12,785 bases of DNA from positions 1-12,785 of the forward strand of contig JAAFJZ010000026.1 of assembly GCA_013298205.1 (NCBI GenBank). Direction: 5' to 3'. Source of the DNA: Cytophagales bacterium (GTDB lineage: Bacteria > Bacteroidota > Bacteroidia > Cytophagales > UBA9547). Shown in pieces: positions 7,970 to 12,785 of the stretch (position 1 is the first letter of the stretch; every line of letters begins with the position of its first letter). The position numbers and the translations under genes are program-made. Under the pieces are notes generated by a model. It was given only the letters and a program-made list of their open reading frames with translations. It ran no database searches and was not told the origin of the DNA.

Positions 7970-9103
7970 GTGAAAAGTTTAAAAATCACAATCAAATTCA
8001 TAATCTATTTTTTCATAACGCTTTGGGTAAAAGCAATTTGCAAAAAAGCCAAAAGTCAAAATGGAGTTTTGCTCATCAAAACCGATGGAATAGGCGATTA
8101 TATACTTTTTCGTAATTTAATACCATTTTACAAACAACATTTTAAAGGCAAAAAAATCACCTATTTATGTACAAATGTGGTTAAAGACTTCACATCTACA
8201 ATAGATAAAGACTTGTGTGATGAGTTTCAATATATAAATTTAAAAAAATACGAGACGAATTGGATGTATGTATTTCACTTTTTAAAAGCAATTAGAGAAT
8301 CGGGTTTTGAAACCATCGTTCAGCCTACTTATTCTCGCACCCATACCATAGATTGGATTTGTTTTGTGTCTGGTGCGAGACAAAAAGTGGCTTTTGATGG
8401 GAGTTTGCACAATACCAATCGTGTGCTTCAATTTGTAACTACATTTTTTTATACCCAAATTATAAATTCAAATCAAAGCGTTTTATTTGAATTTGGCAGA
8501 AATAAAGAGTTTGTGAAAAAATATATGAATATTGACATTCAGATTTCACAAACATCTTTAAACCTAGGTTTGGGCAATAAAAAAAACAGCATTGTAATCT
8601 TCCCTGGTTCTAGTCAAGTAAAAACACAATGGAACATAGAGAATTTTGCCCTTTTAGCCAAAAAGTTAATTGATAAAGGAAAATACCAAATTCTAATATG
8701 TGGCTCTAGCCATGAATATGAATTGGGGAATTCTATTAAAACCGTTTTCCCTAATGAAAATATAACTAATTTGTGTGGCAAAACTACTTTAATAGAATTG
8801 GCTCATATTTTAAATGACGCAAAAATATTGATTTCAAACGATACAGGAGCTATTCATATTGCGGCAGCTATCAATACGCCATTTATTTGTATATCTAACG
8901 GAAAGCATTTTGGAAGATATTCTCCTTACCCAACAGAAATGAATGTAAATGGCGTTTTTGCGTATCCAGATGTGAAATTTTACCAAAAAGAATGGTTTGA
9001 AAAACTTAGCCATCAGTATAAATATGAATCAGACTTCAATATAAATGACATAAAAGTAGAAAGAGTTTGGGAGAAAGTTGAATGGTTAATAAAAGATCCA
9101 TAG
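7970..9103 (+). CDS. Glycosyltransferase family 9 protein (heptosyltransferase-like)
   Basis: GT9 enzymes transfer a heptose or related sugar from a nucleotide donor onto a lipid-linked acceptor such as LPS core, at the inner face of the cytoplasmic membrane. The 377 aa match the family. The N-terminal acceptor-side motif is LLIKTDGIGDYILF (residues 34-47), the C-terminal donor-binding domain has FPGSS at 211-215, and the GT9 hallmark is SNDTGAIHIAAA at 289-300. A hydrophobic stretch at about 6-22 precedes the catalytic domain and may anchor it to the membrane. The start is GTG: the in-frame stop of the preceding gene at 7949-7951 leaves only this start before the conserved motif. The donor need not be heptose; Bacteroidota carry many GT9 paralogues of unknown specificity. 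Confidence 0.9.
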   Translation: MKSLKITIKFIIYFFITLWVKAICKKAKSQNGVLLIKTDGIGDYILFRNLIPFYKQHFKGKKITYLCTNVVKDFTSTIDKDLCDEFQYINLKKYETNWMYVFHFLKAIRESGFETIVQPTYSRTHTIDWICFVSGARQKVAFDGSLHNTNRVLQFVTTFFYTQIINSNQSVLFEFGRNKEFVKKYMNIDIQISQTSLNLGLGNKKNSIVIFPGSSQVKTQWNIENFALLAKKLIDKGKYQILICGSSHEYELGNSIKTVFPNENITNLCGKTTLIELAHILNDAKILISNDTGAIHIAAAINTPFICISNGKHFGRYSPYPTEMNVNGVFAYPDVKFYQKEWFEKLSHQYKYESDFNINDIKVERVWEKVEWLIKDP

Positions 9104-9105
9104 TT

Positions 9106-9150
9106 TTTAACTTTAAGAAGAGTTCAAAATATTTTTTAAAGTTAAATTTT
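9106..9150 (+). terminator. Terminator-like hairpin after the GT9 gene
   Basis: A 14-bp stem (9106-9119 with 9133-9146, one G-U pair) encloses a 13-nt loop and is followed by four T residues at 9147-9150. It begins 2 nt after the GT9 stop codon and separates the glycan module from clpS. The stem is almost entirely A/T, so its strength is uncertain. Confidence 0.55.
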
Positions 9151-9229
9151 GTGGAAAAATCATTTTTCAATTAAAACAATGAAAAAACATTCACTATGAT
9201 TAATTTTACAAAAAAATTAAATTGAAAAC

Positions 9230-9505
9230 ATGAGCATAGATACTGAAGAATTAGTGCTTTTAGAAAATGATACCGTTTTAGAAGATTTTTACAACATTGT
9301 GGTTTATAACGACAATGTAAATACTTTTGATCATGTAATCGAAACACTTATAGACACTTGCGGTCATACGAGCGAACAAGCAGAACAATGTACTTTACTA
9401 ATTCATTATAAAGGAAAATGCAGTGTAAAAAGAGGTGACTATACTTCCCTTTCTCCAATTAGAAATGCCATTTGCAACAGAGGTTTATCCTCTGAAATAG
9501 AATAA
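9230..9505 (+). CDS. clpS: ClpS, adaptor of the ClpAP protease for N-degron substrates
   Basis: ClpS binds proteins with destabilising N-terminal residues and hands them to the ClpA unfoldase for degradation by ClpP. At 91 aa it is a normal single-domain ClpS with a short flexible N-terminal arm (residues 1-20). The substrate pocket motif is YNDNVNTFDHVI at 26-37, and IHYKGK at 58-63 carries the conserved pocket His59. AEQCTLLIHYKGK and the ending GLSSEIE resemble other Bacteroidota ClpS proteins as I remember them. One oddity: the motif reads N-D-N where the usual form is N-D-D, so the third residue (Asn29), which aligns with a residue contacting the substrate alpha-amino group in well-studied ClpS proteins, is Asn rather than Asp. 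The gene follows a hairpin and lies 29 nt before rimO, so the two may be co-transcribed. Confidence 0.92.
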   Translation: MSIDTEELVLLENDTVLEDFYNIVVYNDNVNTFDHVIETLIDTCGHTSEQAEQCTLLIHYKGKCSVKRGDYTSLSPIRNAICNRGLSSEIE

Positions 9506-9534
9506 TTTTTCATTTCAACACTAAAAATCCAGCT

Positions 9535-10845
9535 TTGAAAACCAAAGGCACTGTTCAAAACAAAGTAAATATAATCACTTTAGGGTGCTCTAAAAATATT
9601 GTTGATTCGGAAGAAATCTTAACCCAGCTTCAAGCCAACGGGATCAATGCCGCACATGAAGAGCAAGACGATAGCTCACGTATTGTAATTATTAATACTT
9701 GCGGCTTTGTAGAAAATGCAAAGCAGGAGTCTATAGATACCATATTGCTCTATGCCGATGCCAAAGCCAACAATAAAATAGACAAACTTTTTGTAACAGG
9801 TTGCCTTTCAGAGCGATATAAATCCGATTTGGAAAGAGACATTCCCTTGGTAGATGCTTATTTTGGAACAAGAGATTTGCCAAGATTACTTAAACAATTT
9901 AAAGCAGATTACAAACATGAATTGGTAGGTGAAAGATTGCTTTCTACACCTGCGCATTATGCTTATTTGAAAATTGCCGAAGGTTGTGATAGACCTTGCT
10001 CCTTTTGTGCCATTCCCATTATGCGAGGCAAACATCAATCTCGCCCAGAAGAAGAAATTTTAAAGCTTGCTAAAAATTTAGCAAAAAATGGCACAAAAGA
10101 GTTGATTTTAATTGCACAAGACTTAACATATTATGGATTAGACATTTACAAAAAGCGGGCATTGGCACAGTTGATAGAAAAGCTAAGTGATGTAGAAGGA
10201 ATAGAATGGATAAGGTTGCAATACGCTTATCCTGCGGGCTTCCCGATGGATGTTTTGGATGTTATGAAAGCCAAAAGCAATGTTTGCAAATACCTTGATA
10301 TGCCTTTACAACACATTTCAGACGAGATGTTGAAGCTTATGAGAAGGGGGCTTACCCAAGAAAAAACGGAGAAGCTTATTTTTGATATTAGAGAAAAAAT
10401 ACCTGAAATCGCTATCAGAACTACATTAATTGTAGGACATCCAGGCGAAACTCCACAAGAGTTTGACAAACTTTATGATTTTGTAGAAAGAGCTAAATTT
10501 GATAGACTAGGCGTTTTTGAGTATTCCGATGAAGACCAAACTCATTCTTTTGACATAGAACCCAAAGTGAAAAAAGCTACCATGGCTAAACGAAAAGAGA
10601 AATTGATGGAGTTGCAGTCTGGAATTTCTTTGGAACATAATCTCAAAAAAATCGGGCAAACAGTTAAAGTTTTAATAGATAGAAAAGAGTCTGGGTATTT
10701 TGTAGGGCGCACTGAATACGATTCACCAGAAGTTGATAATGAGGTTTTGATTCCAGCTGAAAATACATATCTTAGAAATGGCGATTTTGTACATGTTGTT
10801 ATCGACAATGCCCAAGAATTTGATCTTTTTGGTAAGGTAGTTTAA
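9535..10845 (+). CDS. rimO: Ribosomal protein S12 methylthiotransferase RimO
   Basis: RimO is a radical-SAM enzyme that adds a methylthio group to a conserved Asp of ribosomal protein S12, using two iron-sulfur clusters. At 436 aa it has the normal length. The N-terminal UPF0004 domain carries three cluster cysteines: Cys18 (LGCSKN), Cys56 (NTCGFV) and Cys90 (TGCLSE). The radical-SAM motif CDRPCSFC supplies Cys151, Cys155 and Cys158. YLDMPLQHIS and the C-terminal TRAM domain (about residues 375-436) are also present. The RimO rather than MiaB assignment rests on overall sequence resemblance, including the LGCSKN start. The start is TTG: an in-frame TGA at 9493-9495 with no ATG, GTG or TTG in between makes it the only reasonable choice, and it gives the usual short N-terminus before LGCSKN. 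Confidence 0.95.
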   Translation: MKTKGTVQNKVNIITLGCSKNIVDSEEILTQLQANGINAAHEEQDDSSRIVIINTCGFVENAKQESIDTILLYADAKANNKIDKLFVTGCLSERYKSDLERDIPLVDAYFGTRDLPRLLKQFKADYKHELVGERLLSTPAHYAYLKIAEGCDRPCSFCAIPIMRGKHQSRPEEEILKLAKNLAKNGTKELILIAQDLTYYGLDIYKKRALAQLIEKLSDVEGIEWIRLQYAYPAGFPMDVLDVMKAKSNVCKYLDMPLQHISDEMLKLMRRGLTQEKTEKLIFDIREKIPEIAIRTTLIVGHPGETPQEFDKLYDFVERAKFDRLGVFEYSDEDQTHSFDIEPKVKKATMAKRKEKLMELQSGISLEHNLKKIGQTVKVLIDRKESGYFVGRTEYDSPEVDNEVLIPAENTYLRNGDFVHVVIDNAQEFDLFGKVV

Positions 10846-10882
10846 TATTTTGCGTTTTGATTAGTGCTAATTTTACCTTCTA

Positions 10883-12103
10883 ATGAAGAAAATAGCCATC
10901 ATAGGCGGAGGTGCAGCCGGTTTTTTTAGTGCTTTATGTATCAAAGAAATATCGCCTGATTTTGAAGTGCATATTTTTGAAAAAAGTAAAGAAGGCTTGA
11001 GTAAAGTTCGTGTCTCGGGAGGTGGTAGGTGCAATGTTACCCATAACTGCTTCGATACCGAAAAACTATCCACATTTTACCCCAGAGGAGGCAAGGAATT
11101 AAAAGCTATTTTTGGTGTTTTTCAACCTAAAGATATGATAGAATGGTTGGAGAAAAGAGGAGTAAAAACCAAAGTTGAAGCCGATGGAAGGATTTTCCCT
11201 GAAAGTAATTCCTCACAAACAATCATTGATTGTTTTGAGAATTTAGCGAAAAGGTTAAATGTCATAATTAGCTATTCTACTGGTTTACAGGATTTTGAAA
11301 GAAGTAATTCAAAATGGAGCCTTAGCTTTACAAACATAGATAAAAAGTTGTATTTCGATGCCATTATATTTGCTTCAGGCTCAAGCGTTTTGATGTGGGA
11401 ACTCTTAGCCAAAAAAGAAATCAAAATTATCAAACCAGTACCTTCATTGTTTACTTTCAAAATTTCGCATGGACTTTTAGAAGGTTTTTCAGGAATTTCC
11501 TTCAAAAATGTGCAAGTTTCTACACCGATTTATTCAAAAAGTGTACAAGGAGATTGTCTAATCACACATCAAGGCTTGAGCGGACCTGCTGTTTTGAAAT
11601 TATCGGCTTGGGCTGCAAGGGAAATGTGTGAAAAACAATATCAATTTATTTTACATATAAATTGGCTTGGAGGTATTAAAAAAGCAGACTTGCTTAAAGA
11701 ATTTATGCTCAACAAAGACAAAATTCCTACACAAAAAATTAAAAACTACCATCTTCAAGGCATTCCCAATCGCTTTTGGGAGAAAATTTGCTTACAAATA
11801 GAAATCCATCAAGTCAATTGGGCGGAATGTGGGAAGAAAAAATTGGATGAGCTGGCTACCTTGATTTGTGAATGTAAAATGGAAGTGAAAGGAAAAAACA
11901 CTTTTAAAGATGAATTTGTAACCGCTGGCGGAGTAGATTTGGATACAATAGATTTTACAAATATGCAATCCAAAACCCATCAAGGTGTTTTCTTTGCAGG
12001 TGAAGTGATGAATATAGATGGTGTAACAGGTGGCTTTAATTTTCAAGCGGCTTGGAGTAGCGCATACATGGCTGCGCAGGGTGTGAGGACATTGTCTTTA
12101 TAG
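10883..12103 (+). CDS. BaiN/HI0933-family NAD(P)/FAD-dependent oxidoreductase
   Basis: This is a cytoplasmic flavoprotein of the HI0933/YhiN/BaiN family. Members have a Rossmann FAD domain; one (BaiN) has been linked to bile-acid dehydroxylation, but most have no established role. At 406 aa it has the family length. The dinucleotide motif GGGAAG is at residues 8-13, Glu33 (IFEK) fits the ribose-binding acid, and the family hallmark SGGGRCNVTH is at 45-54. The middle holds THQGLSGPAVLKLS, and the C-terminal FAD segment runs from TAGGVDLDTI (about 347) through FFAGEVMNIDGVTGGFNFQ. All family motifs are intact. It starts at ATG 37 nt after rimO, possibly in the same transcript. The bile-acid function should not be transferred here; the family call is firm and the substrate is unknown. 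Confidence 0.92.
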   Translation: MKKIAIIGGGAAGFFSALCIKEISPDFEVHIFEKSKEGLSKVRVSGGGRCNVTHNCFDTEKLSTFYPRGGKELKAIFGVFQPKDMIEWLEKRGVKTKVEADGRIFPESNSSQTIIDCFENLAKRLNVIISYSTGLQDFERSNSKWSLSFTNIDKKLYFDAIIFASGSSVLMWELLAKKEIKIIKPVPSLFTFKISHGLLEGFSGISFKNVQVSTPIYSKSVQGDCLITHQGLSGPAVLKLSAWAAREMCEKQYQFILHINWLGGIKKADLLKEFMLNKDKIPTQKIKNYHLQGIPNRFWEKICLQIEIHQVNWAECGKKKLDELATLICECKMEVKGKNTFKDEFVTAGGVDLDTIDFTNMQSKTHQGVFFAGEVMNIDGVTGGFNFQAAWSSAYMAAQGVRTLSL

Positions 12104-12149
12104 AATTTTTAGCTAATTTTGCTTCATTAAAAAGAATTAATTCGTTGAC

Positions 12150-12240
12150 CTAAGTGCGAGAGGGATAGAGCGAAAAGCCCACAGCGAAGGCACGTAGCGA
12201 GGACTTGTAGCGATAGCCCGACCCGATAGGGACTCGCCCA
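12150..12240. repeat. GC-rich quasi-periodic intergenic element
   Basis: The gap 12104-12330 has no gene. Within it, 12151-12240 has 53 G/C of 90 bases, while the flanking 50-60 bases have roughly 24-30 percent. AGCGA-like words recur at 12155 (TGCGA), 12169, 12183, 12196 and 12209, spaced 14, 14, 13 and 13 bases. GCGAG at 12156-12160 can pair with CTCGC at 12233-12237, and CCC(GATA)GGG at 12222-12231 can form a small hairpin. From memory it resembles GC-rich intergenic repeats dispersed in Bacteroidota genomes (segments like GACTTGTAGCGATAGCCCGA); I could not search to confirm. It may form RNA structure at the 3' end of the upstream transcript. Confidence 0.6.
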
Positions 12241-12330
12241 AATATTAGCTTTCGTTCACATGGTGTTCTTGCTAATGAGACTTCGCTTATAATAAAAATA
12301 CCATTTTATTGATTTAAACAAAAACCAAAA

Positions 12331-12785
12331 TTGGAATTCACGACTATTAAAAACCTACTTTTTGATCTTGGAGCTGTAATTGTAGAAATAGACGTTGACG
12401 CTGCATTTAATCGATTTTTGTCTTATTCCAATCTGGAAAAGGATGTGCTTTTTGAAAAAATCCATCATTTAAATGAACAATTTGAAAGGGATGAAATGAG
12501 TCGCGATGAGTTTAGAAAAAATATAAAAAACGAACTTGGGCTTTCGATTGATGATATTTTGCTAGACCAGCTTTGGAATAGTGTAATTACTTATTTGCCC
12601 CCAGCGAGGATAGAAAAGCTAATTTTGCTCAAAGAAAAATACAAACTGTACCTTCTAAGCAATACCAATCGTATACACATAGATTTTATGCACGAAATGC
12701 TTAGTAAACAATTTAATATCAATAAGTTAGACGATTTGTTTACCATAGCTTTTTACTCTTACGACTTGAAGCTAAGGAAACCTGA
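12331..12785 (+). CDS. HAD-superfamily hydrolase, YihX-like (3' end outside window)
   Basis: This is a haloacid-dehalogenase-type phosphatase, probably acting on a small phosphorylated metabolite in the cytoplasm; the best-known relative, E. coli YihX, dephosphorylates alpha-D-glucose 1-phosphate. The first 151 residues are visible. Motif I is LLFDLGAVIVEID, with nucleophile Asp12 and Gly at +2 instead of the common second Asp, as in YihX (FDLGNVIVDID). An alpha-helical cap follows at about 25-90, motif II is LYLLSNTN with Ser110, and motif III begins at SYDLKLRKP with Lys150 just before the window ends. The start is TTG: an in-frame TGA at 12310-12312 leaves no other start before motif I. 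The motif IV acid residues are beyond the edge, so intactness cannot be judged. Family confidence is high; the substrate is inferred only by similarity. Confidence 0.85.
   Translation, partial: MEFTTIKNLLFDLGAVIVEIDVDAAFNRFLSYSNLEKDVLFEKIHHLNEQFERDEMSRDEFRKNIKNELGLSIDDILLDQLWNSVITYLPPARIEKLILLKEKYKLYLLSNTNRIHIDFMHEMLSKQFNINKLDDLFTIAFYSYDLKLRKP

Noticed and set aside
5885..9103. Mobile island with transposase or attachment sites
   Set aside because: No transposase, integrase, tRNA or flanking direct repeat is visible; only composition and gene content hint at transfer.
9179..9199. Six-codon mini-ORF (MKKHSL) upstream of clpS
   Set aside because: Too short to distinguish from chance in A/T-rich sequence, with no attenuator-like structure following it.
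9201..9208. TAATTTTA as a promoter -7 element for clpS
   Set aside because: One mismatch to TAnnTTTG and no -33 element at the expected spacing; such words are common by chance in AT-rich DNA.
12150..12240. tRNA or other known structured RNA gene
   Set aside because: No cloverleaf, anticodon arm or TTC loop could be found; the stems seen are short.

Overview
The window reads as a stretch of chromosome from an AT-rich member of the Bacteroidota, probably a Cytophagales-type organism; the species cannot be named from this sequence. The evidence is a TonB-dependent receptor with a carboxypeptidase-regulatory-like N-terminal domain, a repeat-extended RluB-type pseudouridine synthase, the Bacteroidota form of ClpS, no Shine-Dalgarno-like sequence before any visible start, and frequent TTG/GTG starts. 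Apart from short intergenic gaps it is densely coding, and every recognisable gene lies on the + strand.

Layout. (1) Positions 1-3244 hold a likely operon: the 3' part of an rRNA pseudouridine synthase gene with an 84-bp tandem repeat, then rfbB/rmlB (dTDP-glucose 4,6-dehydratase, overlapping it by 11 nt), then a MoxR-family AAA+ ATPase 21 nt later. A strong hairpin with a T-tract closes the unit. (2) Positions 3360-5768 hold a TonB-dependent outer-membrane receptor that looks like a single-gene unit, with hairpins on both sides. (3) Positions 5885-9103 hold a surface-glycan module of a Wzx-like flippase, a class I SAM methyltransferase and a GT9 (heptosyltransferase-like) glycosyltransferase, again ending in a hairpin. 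(4) Positions 9230-12103 hold housekeeping genes: clpS (N-degron adaptor of ClpAP), rimO (S12 methylthiotransferase) and a BaiN/HI0933-type flavoprotein. (5) Positions 12104-12330 are a non-coding gap with a GC-rich (53 of 90 bases) quasi-periodic element in an AT-rich background. (6) From 12331 to the right edge runs the start of a HAD phosphatase related to YihX, cut off at motif III.

Functional links. RfbB, the flippase, the methyltransferase and the GT9 enzyme all fit cell-surface polysaccharide or LPS synthesis, although RfbB sits in a different transcription unit and its usual partners RfbA, RfbC and RfbD are not here. RluB-like, RimO and ClpS belong to ribosome modification and protein quality control.

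I do not see a clear new defence or mobile system: no transposase, integrase, CRISPR array, toxin-antitoxin pair, tRNA or rRNA. The points most worth a second look are the repeat-built N-terminal tail of the pseudouridine synthase, the GC-rich intergenic element, the compact flippase-methyltransferase-GT9 module, and an Asp-to-Asn change at an N-degron contact position of ClpS.
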